Assembly: GCA_035710745.1 (NCBI GenBank)
Contig: DASTCX010000035.1
Location: 94,891 to 150,200 of the forward strand
DNA length: 55,310 nucleotides
DNA from: Candidatus Eremiobacteraceae bacterium
GTDB taxonomy: Bacteria; Vulcanimicrobiota; Vulcanimicrobiia; Eremiobacterales; Eremiobacteraceae
Direction of reading: 5' to 3'
Below the pieces are notes generated by a model that saw only the letters and a list, made by a program, of their open reading frames with translations, had not been told where the DNA came from and did no database searches. Below are positions 1 through 8,500 of this stretch, in pieces. Each line of letters opens with the position of its first letter. The first letter of the stretch is position 1. The position numbers and the translations under genes are program-made.

Positions 1-1322
1 CAGTTCATGTTCACCGCCCAGTTGACGGAAAGAGGCACCTGTGTACTGCCATCCAGCCAGGAATCCTCGATGGACCCGCCTACGATCCCCGGCGCCGTCG
101 TCGCCGTTGCGCCGAAGGCGTCTTGACCAAGCTCGTCTGCGTTACAGCTCTCGACCGTGGCGCCGGTCGTGGAGTCATCGGAGCGCGTTCCGCCATTAAA
201 GGTCGCGAAGCCGTTCAGCCAAACCGGAAACGGCGCGCCAGTGTCCCCGGCCCCCGTTCCGGTCGGCCGAAGGACGCCGTTCGCGAACGCGAGCTGCGCT
301 GCGACCAAGCCGGGATAGCTGTTTGTCCAGTCCCAGATGCCGGTAGGTCCCGGCGAGGGATCAAGCTCGAGCGAGCCGGTCCACGTAATGGAGGACTGGC
401 CGCGATTATAGTGCGGAGCGGCCTGATCCAAATAGAAGATATCGTAACAGCTGAACGGGCCGAGCTTCGCAGTATCGTAATCGCACGTATTGATGCCACT
501 GCCGTTTGGATTCGACGCCGACGGAGCCGGCGTCGGCGAGATGTAAGTAAAACCGGTGACGACGTAGGGCGCCTTCGACCCCAAGACTCCTCGAAAATAG
601 TCCTGCGCCATACCTATCATGTCGATGCCCTGCGGGTTCATCATGTATTTCTGCACGGTCGCATCCGGATTAGGACTTTGCGTGCAGTCGGTCGGCGCTC
701 CGACAATCCGTCCGCTGTCACCGTCGCCCATGCTGATCGCCGAGGTCGGCGTAGGACCAGGCTTGGCATGAAGGACGTCGTCGTTGGTGCTCGGCGGAGA
801 CGCCGACGATTCGGCCGTACCGTGCAAACGGATCCAAGTAAGAAATGCCGTGTCGCGCTTGTCGTTTTGATTGAGGCAAACGCCCGGGCTCGCAGGCGGG
901 CCTCCCGTATTACCGTTGATCTCGTTCTTATAGTCGAACATGATCTCTTCGTTCGTATATTCGAGGGACTTGCAGCCTGTGCCTAACGGCGTGTACGTTG
1001 CGTCGAACCAGGAGTGAGACGACGACTGAGACGGCGGAGACGCGTACGCTGGTCCGTCCGTGACATCGTCCTGGCACACGTCCTGCCATTGGTTGACAAT
1101 CTGCCACTTTAAGCCATCGCCGCCGAACTTGTCGTCGACTCCCTTGATCAAGATGTGATAAGGGCGGCAGACACCTCCTCGCGTTAGGCCGTTCTGATTC
1201 CAGTCGCCGCCGGTGGTACACGGAGTCCCGTCAGCGACAAGAAGCGTCCTGGGCGTTCCGCACGAGGCGACGATGCTGGAAACCAATGCAACGATGGTCG
1301 CAAGCAAGGTAACGATGCGCAT
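1..1322 (-). CDS. Putative secreted lipoprotein, unknown family (3' end outside window)
   Basis: The frame stays open from an ATG at 1322 to the window edge, about 440 codons, so the C-terminus is missing. A GGAGGG Shine-Dalgarno sits 7 bases upstream. The N-terminus has a hydrophobic signal segment ending in V-A-S-C at residues 18-21, which fits a lipobox, so the protein is probably lipid-anchored after export. The rest is rich in Gly, Ser, Thr, Asn and Pro and contains several Cys residues. I recognise no catalytic motif or named domain. Codon use looks like its neighbours. Calling it a lipoprotein is inference from the signal; the function is unknown. Confidence 0.7.
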   Translation of the reverse strand, partial: MRIVTLLATIVALVSSIVASCGTPRTLLVADGTPCTTGGDWNQNGLTRGGVCRPYHILIKGVDDKFGGDGLKWQIVNQWQDVCQDDVTDGPAYASPPSQSSSHSWFDATYTPLGTGCKSLEYTNEEIMFDYKNEINGNTGGPPASPGVCLNQNDKRDTAFLTWIRLHGTAESSASPPSTNDDVLHAKPGPTPTSAISMGDGDSGRIVGAPTDCTQSPNPDATVQKYMMNPQGIDMIGMAQDYFRGVLGSKAPYVVTGFTYISPTPAPSASNPNGSGINTCDYDTAKLGPFSCYDIFYLDQAAPHYNRGQSSITWTGSLELDPSPGPTGIWDWTNSYPGLVAAQLAFANGVLRPTGTGAGDTGAPFPVWLNGFATFNGGTRSDDSTTGATVESCNADELGQDAFGATATTAPGIVGGSIEDSWLDGSTQVPLSVNWAVNMN

Positions 1323-1935
1323 CTGAAAGCCCTCCAAATGCATAAGACGCCAGGCCTCGCAGACGAGGCCGGGCCTGGTGATTCACCATCGGGTCACGCG
1401 GCCCTGGCAGAGGTCATAGCAAGCCTTGACGTCGATGCCGCGGCGCAGCAACCCAGCGCGTCAGGCGCCGAGCGCCTGGCGCTATGTTATGGGCGAGGAC
1501 TCGAGCGACACCAACGACTGCGAGCGATAGGGACGGCGGAGACGAGCGGTGCCCGTAGCGGAATCGCGAAACAAAGTCGACCCCCACATCCCGAGCAACG
1601 CGCTCGTTTGCAAGCGTATCATCGTGCTTTGTGAGTATCTCCGCGCCACTATCGGCGGACGTCGTCGGTCTGAGACAGTTAGCACATTTGCCACCGAGGA
1701 TTTGACGCTCTCGCGCTACGTCTGTCTCCAGCAATGCTGCCAATGGCGACTGACGCAACGCACTCTTGTGGACCGCAGATCAACGTGAACGCCTCAACGA
1801 GATTGGAGGTGTCGCGGATTCGATGATCCTTTCTCGCCCTGGCGAACGTTATGCTGTGAAATCGCGGTTGAGGGCGACGTTCTTGTGAACAAACGCAATA
1901 TTGGTTGGAAGCCATTCTTAAGGTGTGATCGCGTC
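1323..1935. other. Intergenic region without a recognisable gene
   Basis: These 613 bases hold only short frames on both strands without a good ribosome site or family resemblance. A perfect 7-bp stem (GGCCTCG-CAGA-CGAGGCC, 1353-1370) lies just upstream of the lipoprotein gene and could be an operator or leader hairpin. No tRNA, repeat or convincing gene remnant was seen. Confidence 0.5.
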
Positions 1936-2442
1936 TTACAGGTCCTCGAAGCCGGGCGGCAATGACGTCGAGATCGTCTTTGAAGCGACATCGATGACGA
2001 GGCTGTACGCCGCCAGCATAGGGACGAGGAGCGAGCGGTCGCCTACGACGAGCATGTCCGCGTGCGGGTAGTGCGCGATCGAAGTCACCGCACCGAGCTC
2101 GCCGAGGCGCTCGTCCGTCACGCGCATCCCGATGAGGTCTTCGTCGCGATACGTGTTCGGCGGCAAGTCGGGAAGGTCGCCGATGCGCGCCGACAGGACC
2201 GCTCCATTCAGCGTCTCGGCCGCAGTCGCGTCCTCGACGCCCTCGAAAAGCACGAGCAGCCGCTCTTTGTGCGGACGGATCGCGGCGATGACGAGATCAC
2301 GATCGTTCCTGGATGCGCGGACCGACAGACCCGGCCGGAAATCGGACGGGTCCGTCGTGACGACTTTCACCTCACCTCGAAGACCGAAGGTTCCGGCGAC
2401 GCGGCCGATGACGGCGCGAGCGTCATCCGCTTTCGACGTCAA
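1936..2442 (-). CDS. rimM: Ribosome maturation factor RimM
   Basis: RimM assists 30S subunit assembly and binds ribosomal protein S19 near the head of 16S rRNA. The 168-residue product has the usual length. Its N-terminal beta-barrel carries the family motif G(R/K)VxGxFGLRGEVKV (residues 13-27), and it ends in the typical PRC-barrel tail with LPPGFEDL. Its ATG overlaps the stop of the upstream KH gene by four bases (ATGA), so translation is probably coupled. It is the last gene of the rpsP-KH-rimM group, a conserved order in many bacteria. Family assignment is firm. Confidence 0.95.
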   Translation of the reverse strand: MTSKADDARAVIGRVAGTFGLRGEVKVVTTDPSDFRPGLSVRASRNDRDLVIAAIRPHKERLLVLFEGVEDATAAETLNGAVLSARIGDLPDLPPNTYRDEDLIGMRVTDERLGELGAVTSIAHYPHADMLVVGDRSLLVPMLAAYSLVIDVASKTISTSLPPGFEDL

Positions 2443-2840
2443 TCGAGGATTTCGACGTTGACTTTCTCGCCGGAACCGACCGACGCGGCCTTCACGATCG
2501 TGCGGATCGCCTGCACGATGCGGCCCTGTCGGCCGATGACCTTGCCGCGGTCGTCTTCGGCGACGCGAAGAAGCAGCACGGGTCCGCGGTCGTCAGTGCT
2601 CGCGCCGATCTGGATCTCGTCGGGCTCGTCCACGATCTGCTCGACGATATACTTCAGCACTGCGGCCGCGCGGCCGATGCCGTCGCGGAGGTTGCCTGGG
2701 TCCTCTTCGTCGTCGATAGGCTGCGGTTCGCGCTGCGGCGGCACATCTTCGTCGTCGTCGAAGTCGATCGCCTCGGCCCGCGGCGCGGGCTGCGGCTCTT
2801 CGTCGTCAAAATCGATGAAATCGGTGGGGCGTTCGGGCAT
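2439..2840 (-). CDS. KH-domain RNA-binding protein (KhpA/YlqC type) with acidic N-terminal extension
   Basis: The C-terminal ~80 residues form a KH domain with the GKVIGRQGRIVQAIRT loop (around residues 98-111), as in KhpA/YlqC proteins that bind RNA and lie between rpsP and rimM. The family is usually about 75-80 residues; this protein has 133 because of an N-terminal ~50-residue segment of Asp/Glu-rich repeats (IDFDDEE, IDFDDDE, IDDEED). An AGAGG ribosome site precedes the ATG, and the rpsP stop lies 10 bases upstream, so the extension is probably translated. What the acidic tail does is unknown; it may mimic nucleic acid or bind a basic partner. Confidence 0.9.
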   Translation of the reverse strand: MPERPTDFIDFDDEEPQPAPRAEAIDFDDDEDVPPQREPQPIDDEEDPGNLRDGIGRAAAVLKYIVEQIVDEPDEIQIGASTDDRGPVLLLRVAEDDRGKVIGRQGRIVQAIRTIVKAASVGSGEKVNVEILD

Positions 2841-2850
2841 GGCTGACCTC

Positions 2851-3144
2851 TTACGACTTCTTCGCGCGCTTCGCTCGCGGCTTACGCGCCTTCACCTTCG
2901 AAGGATCGATGAGCCCTTTCGCCGCGAGCAGCCTCGCGACGGTATCGGACGGCTGTGCGCCGTCGCTCAGCCACTTCTTCACCTTCTCTTCGTCCAGGAC
3001 GATCTCGACCGGATCGCGTCGCGGATTGTAGTGACCGACGATCTCGAAGAAGCGCCCATCGCGCGGCGCTCGCGCGTCGGCGACGACGAACCGGTATGTC
3101 GGCTGTTTTCTCGCGCCCGTCCGGCGCAAACGGATCTTGACCAA
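2851..3144 (-). CDS. rpsP: 30S ribosomal protein S16
   Basis: S16 is a primary-binding small-subunit protein. The 97-residue product begins [10 protein letters not shown] and has the conserved [11 protein letters not shown] and [13 protein letters not shown] segments, ending in a basic tail of Lys, Arg and Ala. The start codon is TTG at 3144, supported by a GAGGAG site about 8 bases upstream and by the conserved first residues. It lies between ffh and the KH gene and is probably co-transcribed with both. Confidence 0.97.
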   Translation of the reverse strand: MVKIRLRRTGARKQPTYRFVVADARAPRDGRFFEIVGHYNPRRDPVEIVLDEEKVKKWLSDGAQPSDTVARLLAAKGLIDPSKVKARKPRAKRAKKS

Positions 3145-3166
3145 GTGATCTCTCCTCGTTACGTCG

Positions 3167-4453
3167 TTATATCTTGTGCGCGAACCGCTTCATGAGTTTG
3201 CGCGATTGCTCGAACTGCTTGATGAGACGGTTCACGTCTTGCACTTGCGTTCCGCTTCCGGCGGCGATCCGCTTTCGGCGGCTCGCATTGAGCACGCGCG
3301 GCTCGGCCCGCTCGCGCGGCGTCATCGAGCAGATGATCGCCTCGATCCGCGTCGCTTCTCTCTCATCGATCTTCGCGCCGGCCGCGAGCTTGCCCATCCC
3401 CGGCACCATTTTGAGCAGATCGCCGAGCGGACCCATGCGCCGCACTTGACGCAGCTGCTCCAAGAAGTCTTGCAGCGTCAGATCGTGACGGCGGATCTTG
3501 CCGGCGAGCTCTTTCGCCTGGCCCTCGCTGAAGACGCTCTGCGTGCGCTCGATGAGCGTCAGCATGTCGCCCATGCCGAGGATGCGCGACGCCAGCCGGT
3601 CCGGATGGAACGGCTCGATGGCCGTCACCTTCTCGCCGATGCCCGCGAACTTCACGGGCTTTCCCGTCACGGCACGGATCGAGAGCGCGGCCCCGCCTCT
3701 GCTGTCGCCGTCCAGCTTCGTCAGTATCGTTCCCGTCAGCGCGATGCGCTCGTCGAACGCCTTCGCGACGTTGACCGCTTCCTGGCCCGTCATCGCGTCG
3801 ACGACGAGCAGCGTCTCGAGCGGTTTCACGTCGGCCGCGATCGCGCAGAGCTCGTCCATGAGCGGCTCGTCGATCTGGAGACGGCCGGCGGTGTCGATGA
3901 TGACGGCCCCGTAGCCGGTCTTGCGCGCCTCGTCCACCGCCGCCGCGGCGATATGCGGCGGCTTGCCCGGCTGCGAGAAGACCGGCACGCCGATCTGCTC
4001 GCCGAGCACTTGTAGTTGATGGATCGCCGCCGGCCTGTAGATGTCGCACGCGACGAGCAGCGGCCGCCGCCCTTGTTCCTTGAAAAGCAGCGCCAGCTTC
4101 GCCGCGTGAGTCGTCTTGCCGCTGCCTTGCAGACCGACGAGCATCATCGGCGTCGGTCCGGATGGTGCGAAGCGCACCGTCGCGGTCTCGCCGCCCATGA
4201 GCTCGACGAGCCCGTCGCGCACGATCTTGATGACGGACTGAGCCGGCGTCAGCGACTCGAGGACCTCGGCGCCGACCGCGCGCTCGCGGATGCTCGCGAT
4301 GAAGTCCTTGACGACCTTGAGGTTGACGTCCGCTTCGAGCAGCGCGATGCGCACCTCGCGCAAGACGTCGGCGACGTCGGCTTGCGTGAGCTTGCCGCGT
4401 GAACGAAGGCGTTGGAAGATCGCCCCGAGGCGATCGGAAAGCGTTTGAAACAT
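3167..4453 (-). CDS. ffh: Signal recognition particle protein Ffh (SRP54 GTPase)
   Basis: Ffh binds signal peptides of membrane and secreted proteins together with 4.5S RNA and docks on FtsY. The order is an N domain (1-95), a GTPase domain with G1 GLQGSGKTT (107-115), DTAGRLQ (about 190) and [10 protein letters not shown] (about 245), and an M domain from about residue 300 that includes [14 protein letters not shown]. At 428 residues it is slightly short, lacking the long Met/Gly-rich tail of some homologues. It sits directly after acpP; the usual ftsY, smc and rnc genes are not beside it. Confidence 0.97.
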   Translation of the reverse strand: MFQTLSDRLGAIFQRLRSRGKLTQADVADVLREVRIALLEADVNLKVVKDFIASIRERAVGAEVLESLTPAQSVIKIVRDGLVELMGGETATVRFAPSGPTPMMLVGLQGSGKTTHAAKLALLFKEQGRRPLLVACDIYRPAAIHQLQVLGEQIGVPVFSQPGKPPHIAAAAVDEARKTGYGAVIIDTAGRLQIDEPLMDELCAIAADVKPLETLLVVDAMTGQEAVNVAKAFDERIALTGTILTKLDGDSRGGAALSIRAVTGKPVKFAGIGEKVTAIEPFHPDRLASRILGMGDMLTLIERTQSVFSEGQAKELAGKIRRHDLTLQDFLEQLRQVRRMGPLGDLLKMVPGMGKLAAGAKIDEREATRIEAIICSMTPRERAEPRVLNASRRKRIAAGSGTQVQDVNRLIKQFEQSRKLMKRFAHKI

Positions 4454-4506
4454 TCAGTGCATCGGCGCGGGTGCGAAAAAGGTGGCGGGGCCGCGCGGGG
4501 CCGGGC

Positions 4507-4746
4507 CTAAGCTTTTTCGGTCACCTCTTCGATGTAGCGGACGGCATCGCCGACGGTCTTGATCTTTTCGGCCTCTTCGTCGGGGATGTCTAGATTGAAC
4601 TCGGTCTCCAACGCCATGACGAGCTCGACCTGGTCGAGCGAGTCGGCGCCGAGATCGTCGGTGATGGAGGCGTCGAGCGTCACTTCATCCTCGTCCACGC
4701 CGAGCTGCTCAACGATGCACTTCTTCACTTTGTCGAACACTGACAT
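4507..4746 (-). CDS. acpP: Acyl carrier protein
   Basis: ACP carries growing acyl chains on 4'-phosphopantetheine attached to Ser36 in the motif [10 protein letters not shown]. The 79-residue acidic protein has the standard length. An AAGGAGG ribosome site lies about 10 bases before the ATG. It follows fabG with a 94-base gap that contains a small hairpin (4781-4795), so its expression may be partly independent of the upstream fab genes. Confidence 0.97.
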   Translation of the reverse strand: MSVFDKVKKCIVEQLGVDEDEVTLDASITDDLGADSLDQVELVMALETEFNLDIPDEEAEKIKTVGDAVRYIEEVTEKA

Positions 4747-4780
4747 CGGGCTCTACCGACCTCCTTACGTCTGTGGTATT

Positions 4781-4795
4781 GGAACCGGGGGTTCC
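4781..4795 (-). other. Short hairpin in the acpP leader
   Basis: GGAACC-GGG-GGTTCC is a perfect 6-bp stem between fabG and acpP. It lies in the leader of acpP and could be a weak internal terminator or an mRNA-processing site that raises acpP relative to fabG. There is no T-run, so its role is uncertain. Confidence 0.3.
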
Positions 4796-4840
4796 TAGTG
4801 GCTGGGCGCGAGTCCTCGGTCTAAGCGACTTACGTCGCCC

Positions 4841-5590
4841 CTACATATGAAGGCCGCCGTCGACGGCGATGACTTGACCCGTGACGTAGCTCGCGCCGTC
4901 GCCGGCGAGGAACAGCGCCACGCCCGCGACCTCATCCGGTGACCCGAAGCGCCCGAGAGGCACTTTCGCGAGATATCGCTCCTTCACGGCGTCGGTCAAG
5001 GAGCGGGTCATATCGGTCTCGACGAAACCCGGCGCGATCGCGTTGACGCGGATGCTTCTCGAGCCAAACTCCTGCGCGAGCGACTTCGTCAAGCCGATGA
5101 CGCCCGCTTTGGCGGCGACGTACGCGCTCTGTCCGGCATTGCCCATGATCGCGACGACCGAGGATATATTGATGATCGCCCCGCCCTTTTGAGCGAGCAT
5201 CACCTTCCCCGCCGCCGATCCGAGGTAGAACACGCTCTTGAGGTTGATCGCGATCGCCTCGTCGAGCGCGTCCCAACGCATTCTCAAGATGAGCGCGTCG
5301 TACGTCTTGCCGGCATTGTTGACGAGCACGTCGATCCGGCCGAGCGCGGCCTTCGTGTCGTCGACGAGCTTCTGCGCCTGCGCCTGATCCGAGACGTCGG
5401 CCGTCAAGACGTGCGCTTTTCCGCCCTCCGCTTCGATCTCGCGACGCACGGCATCGAGCGGCTCGGGCCGGCGGCCGTTGAGCACGAGCGTGGCGCCGGC
5501 GCGCGCGTACGAAAGCGCGATCGCCCGGCCGATGCCGGTGCCGGCGCCGGTGACGAGCGCTCCCTTTCCTTCGAGCGACAGCGCGGCCAT
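4841..5590 (-). CDS. fabG: 3-oxoacyl-ACP reductase FabG
   Basis: FabG reduces 3-oxoacyl-ACP with NADPH in each elongation cycle. The 249-residue short-chain dehydrogenase has the nucleotide motif TGAGTGIG (14-21), NNAG near 91-94, and the catalytic Ser144, Tyr157 and Lys161. The frame is open much further upstream, but that part is antisense-like sequence inside fabD. The ATG at 5590 gives the normal family length and overlaps the fabD stop by one base (TGATG), which argues for translational coupling. Confidence 0.96.
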   Translation of the reverse strand: MAALSLEGKGALVTGAGTGIGRAIALSYARAGATLVLNGRRPEPLDAVRREIEAEGGKAHVLTADVSDQAQAQKLVDDTKAALGRIDVLVNNAGKTYDALILRMRWDALDEAIAINLKSVFYLGSAAGKVMLAQKGGAIINISSVVAIMGNAGQSAYVAAKAGVIGLTKSLAQEFGSRSIRVNAIAPGFVETDMTRSLTDAVKERYLAKVPLGRFGSPDEVAGVALFLAGDGASYVTGQVIAVDGGLHM

Positions 5591-6546
5591 CACGCGGCGA
5601 AACCGTCCGCTGCGGCCGAGAGCTTCGCGAGGCTCGCCGGGTCGGCGACGTGGAAAACGCGACTGCTTTCGACGCCGTCCAGACGCGCCATCATCGGCGC
5701 GAGCACGCGCGTCGCGCCGCACTCGACGATGATGTCGGGCCGCATCGCGGCAAGGGCGACTGCGGCTTCGTGCCAGCGGACGCGCGCGCTCAAGCTCGCG
5801 ATGAGACAGCGCCGGATCTGGGCGACGCTCGAGTAGGTCTCGACCTCGACGTTGCTGATGACGGCGAACGACGGCACGTCGATCGGCGCCGCCTCGACGT
5901 GCCGCGCGAACGCCGGCACGGCGGTCGCCATGAGCGGGCTGTGCCACGCGCCGGAGACGTTGAGCATGACGACGCGCTTGGCTCCCGCGGCGCGCGCGAT
6001 ATCGCACGCGACGGTTACGCCCGCGACGTCGCCGGAGACGACGATCTGCACGGGTGCGTTGAGATTGGCGACGTCGACGCGCGCGCCGCTTTGGGTGCGT
6101 GCTTGATCGCAGATCTCCTCGACCTTGGTCTGCTCGAAACCGATGAACGCGGCCATCGCGCCAGGCGCGACGTCTGCCGCGGCACCCATCGCGATAGCCC
6201 GCTCGTTCACGAGTGCGACCGCATGCTCGAGCGACAGGGAGCCCGCGATCGTGAGCGAGCAATATTCGCCGAAGGAATGCCCCGCCGACACGAGCGGCGT
6301 CAAACCGAGCGTTTCGACCGCGCGGTAGATGGCGACGTTCGCCGTGAAGATCGCCGGCTGGCTGACTCGCGTCTCGCGAAGCTCTTCATCCGTGCCCGTC
6401 TCGCACGTACGCAGCACGTCCCAACCCAAAACCGCGGAGGCGCGTTCGAAAGTCTCACGCGAAGCCTGAAACGAGCGCGCGACTTCGACGCCCATCCCGG
6501 TCGCTTGCGACCCCTGTCCGGGGAAGACGATGCCGAGGGTTGGCAA
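5590..6546 (-). CDS. fabD: Malonyl-CoA:ACP transacylase FabD
   Basis: FabD moves malonyl groups from CoA to ACP. The protein starts with the typical GIVFPGQGSQATGMG segment, has the nucleophile Ser91 in GHSFGEY, and carries the conserved GAWHSPLM segment in the second half. An ATG at 6666 exists but lies inside fabH. I prefer the TTG at 6546, 10 bases after the fabH stop, which yields 318 residues, close to the family length of about 310. This start is inferred, not proven. Confidence 0.93.
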   Translation of the reverse strand: MPTLGIVFPGQGSQATGMGVEVARSFQASRETFERASAVLGWDVLRTCETGTDEELRETRVSQPAIFTANVAIYRAVETLGLTPLVSAGHSFGEYCSLTIAGSLSLEHAVALVNERAIAMGAAADVAPGAMAAFIGFEQTKVEEICDQARTQSGARVDVANLNAPVQIVVSGDVAGVTVACDIARAAGAKRVVMLNVSGAWHSPLMATAVPAFARHVEAAPIDVPSFAVISNVEVETYSSVAQIRRCLIASLSARVRWHEAAVALAAMRPDIIVECGATRVLAPMMARLDGVESSRVFHVADPASLAKLSAAADGFAA

Positions 6547-6556
6547 TCGATCTCGC

Positions 6557-7615
6557 CTATGCCGTCGCGACTTGCGCCGCTCGTTCGGGCTGGGCGTACG
6601 ACGCAGGCACTTTCCCGACCCGAGCGCCATCCCAGCGCCAGACGTTGGCGCCCCACGAGAGTCCACCGCCGAACGCGACGAGGACGACGATGTTGCCGTC
6701 TTTCACGCGGCCGTCCGAGACCGCCTCGGCCAGCGCGAGCGGGATCGAGGCCGACGACGTGTTGCCGTACTCTTGGATGTTGACGACGCACTTGTCGGGC
6801 GACACCTTGAGCATCTTCACCGTCGCATCGATGATCCGCGCGTTTGCCTGGTGGGGAACGATGAAATCGATGTCGCCGGGCGTGAGACCGGCTTGCGCGA
6901 GCGCGGCGGTCGTCGACGCGGCCATCATGTTGACCGCGACCTTGAAGACGCTTTGCCCCTGCATGTGGACGAAGCCGAGCCGCTTGTCGTGGAACTCGCC
7001 GTTGACGCTCGAATACGGCGTGCGGCTGCCGCCGCCCGGTAGGTAAAGCACGGTCGGATCCGCACCGTCCGCGCCGAGGGTCGCGCCGAGGAAACGATCG
7101 TCCTTGGACCGCTCGAGGAGCGCGGCGCCGGCGCCGTCGCCGAAGAGGACGCAGGTCGAGCGATCCGTGTAGTCGACGATCTTCGAAAGCGTCTCGGCGC
7201 CGATGACGAGCACGGATTCGTACATGCCGCCGCGGATGAGCGATGCGGCGGTCGTCAAGCCGTAGACGAATCCCGAGCACGCGATCGAGATGTCGAACGC
7301 CGGCGTGCCCGCGACGCCGAGCCGGTCGCCGACGATACAAGCCGTCGCCGGGAAAAGATAATCAGGGGTCGCCGTCGCGACGATGATCGCGCCGACGTCC
7401 TTCGGTTGCTTACCGGCGGCGTCGAGCGCGGCGAGCGCCGCTGGAACGGCTATGTCCGACGTCGCTTGATCGGGAGCCGCGATGTGGCGCCGGCGCATGC
7501 CGGTCCGTTGGACGATCCATTCGTCAGTGGTGTCGACGAGGCGTTCGAGGTCTTGGTTCGTCAGAACGCCAGCGGGAGCGTAGCTGCCGATGCCTGCTAT
7601 CCGAACGCCGAACAC
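6557..7615 (-). CDS. fabH: 3-oxoacyl-ACP synthase III FabH
   Basis: FabH condenses acetyl-CoA (or a branched primer) with malonyl-ACP to start fatty-acid synthesis. It has the catalytic Cys113 in IACSG, the His of PHQAN near residue 252, and the Asn of YGNTSS near 282, the full Cys-His-Asn triad. The start is GTG at 7615, nine bases after the rpmF stop. The 352 residues slightly exceed the usual ~320 because of a C-terminal tail of about 20 residues. plsX, which commonly sits between rpmF and fabH, is absent here. Confidence 0.96.
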   Translation of the reverse strand: MFGVRIAGIGSYAPAGVLTNQDLERLVDTTDEWIVQRTGMRRRHIAAPDQATSDIAVPAALAALDAAGKQPKDVGAIIVATATPDYLFPATACIVGDRLGVAGTPAFDISIACSGFVYGLTTAASLIRGGMYESVLVIGAETLSKIVDYTDRSTCVLFGDGAGAALLERSKDDRFLGATLGADGADPTVLYLPGGGSRTPYSSVNGEFHDKRLGFVHMQGQSVFKVAVNMMAASTTAALAQAGLTPGDIDFIVPHQANARIIDATVKMLKVSPDKCVVNIQEYGNTSSASIPLALAEAVSDGRVKDGNIVVLVAFGGGLSWGANVWRWDGARVGKVPASYAQPERAAQVATA

Positions 7616-7624
7616 GAGGCGCGG

Positions 7625-7825
7625 TTACGCCTTCGCCCCGGCCGACTCGTCCGGTCGGGCGACGGCCACGCGGCCGTTATAGTAACCGCAATTGCTGCAC
7701 GCGTAATGCGGCCGGCGCGGCTGATGGCACTGAGGACATGTCGAAACCGCGGGAGCCGCGGTCTTCCAATTGCTCCGCCTCGAGCGGGTGTTCGACTTGC
7801 TCCGTTTTTGCTTCGGGTTCGCCAT
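7625..7825 (-). CDS. rpmF: 50S ribosomal protein L32
   Basis: The small basic protein of 66 residues starts MANPKQKRSKS and has the zinc-ribbon pairs CPQC and CSNC typical of the Cys-containing form of L32. It sits in the classical DUF177-rpmF-fab order. The C-terminus adds about ten residues beyond the ribbon. The presence of all four Cys suggests a zinc-dependent form. Confidence 0.95.
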   Translation of the reverse strand: MANPKQKRSKSNTRSRRSNWKTAAPAVSTCPQCHQPRRPHYACSNCGYYNGRVAVARPDESAGAKA

Positions 7826-7853
7826 ATCTCTCCGGTTCCGGTCGAGTTTGGAG

Positions 7854-7876
7854 CGGTCGACCTTTACGGTCGACCG
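7854..7876. repeat. Intergenic inverted repeat, GGTCGACC type (copy 1)
   Basis: CGGTCGACC-TTTAC-GGTCGACCG forms a 9-bp perfect stem with a GGAG left flank. It lies between the DUF177 stop codon, which it directly abuts, and rpmF. The same stem recurs at 28848-28870 and 48823-48845. Confidence 0.85.
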
Positions 7877-8401
7877 TCAGTTGTTGTCGCGTTCTTGTAT
7901 CAACCGGGACAGGCCTGCCAGCCTCTCGTCCAAGACCGTCTCCTTGCAATCGCAATCGGTCAGGTTGCGGTTGCCGCCGCATACCGGGCAGATGCCCTTG
8001 CAGCGTTCGTCGCATACGGCCGCCATCGGTTCGTCGACCTCGAGCAATTGCACTACGAGATCGTCGAGATCGATGCTCCTGTCGACGAGCGGCGACACAT
8101 CGGAGAAGAGCGCGTCTTTCGGCGCGACGTCTTCGCTGAACGCCTCTTCGATCGTCACTCGAGTCGGACGTTTGAACGCCTCGAGGCAGCGCACGCACGT
8201 CTCGGCTTCGACGCCTTCGACCTGACCTTCCATGTAGACGCCGTGTGATATTCGACCGATGGTCGCGACCACGCGAACGCCGTCAGGGTAACGAGCGCCG
8301 ACGTCGCCCGGCGGCCGGACGACTTGATCGACTTCGATGGCTTCGACATCGCTGCCGAAAAGACGATCGACGGGAATCTTCACAGGGGGAGCCTTGCGCA
8401 T
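7877..8401 (-). CDS. DUF177 (YceD-type) protein
   Basis: YceD/DUF177 proteins precede rpmF in most bacteria and have been linked to 23S rRNA accumulation. The 174-residue product has the family's beta-rich N-terminus, a CxxC pair near residues 90-93 (CVRCLEAF), and a C-terminal Cys cluster with CKGICPVCGGNRNLTDCDC, as in longer homologues that may bind zinc. ATG start at 8401. It begins the rpmF-fab part of the operon, and about 100 bases separate it from the upstream protease gene. Confidence 0.9.
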   Translation of the reverse strand: MRKAPPVKIPVDRLFGSDVEAIEVDQVVRPPGDVGARYPDGVRVVATIGRISHGVYMEGQVEGVEAETCVRCLEAFKRPTRVTIEEAFSEDVAPKDALFSDVSPLVDRSIDLDDLVVQLLEVDEPMAAVCDERCKGICPVCGGNRNLTDCDCKETVLDERLAGLSRLIQERDNN

Positions 8402-8500
8402 ACGAAAGCCCGGCCACGAGGGCGGGCTGCTGGAACGACGGCTTTATTATAGAAAAGCTGCCGCCCGATGTCAAATGGTTTTACGGCTCGGGACGGGCCG

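Noticed and set aside
123-986. Plus-strand frame of 287 residues
   Set aside because: It lies antisense to the lipoprotein frame, which has a ribosome site and signal peptide; the plus product is Arg-rich with no motif.
4841-6262. 473-residue version of FabG
   Set aside because: The extra 220 residues are out-of-frame fabD sequence; the ATG at 5590 matches the family length and the TGATG overlap.
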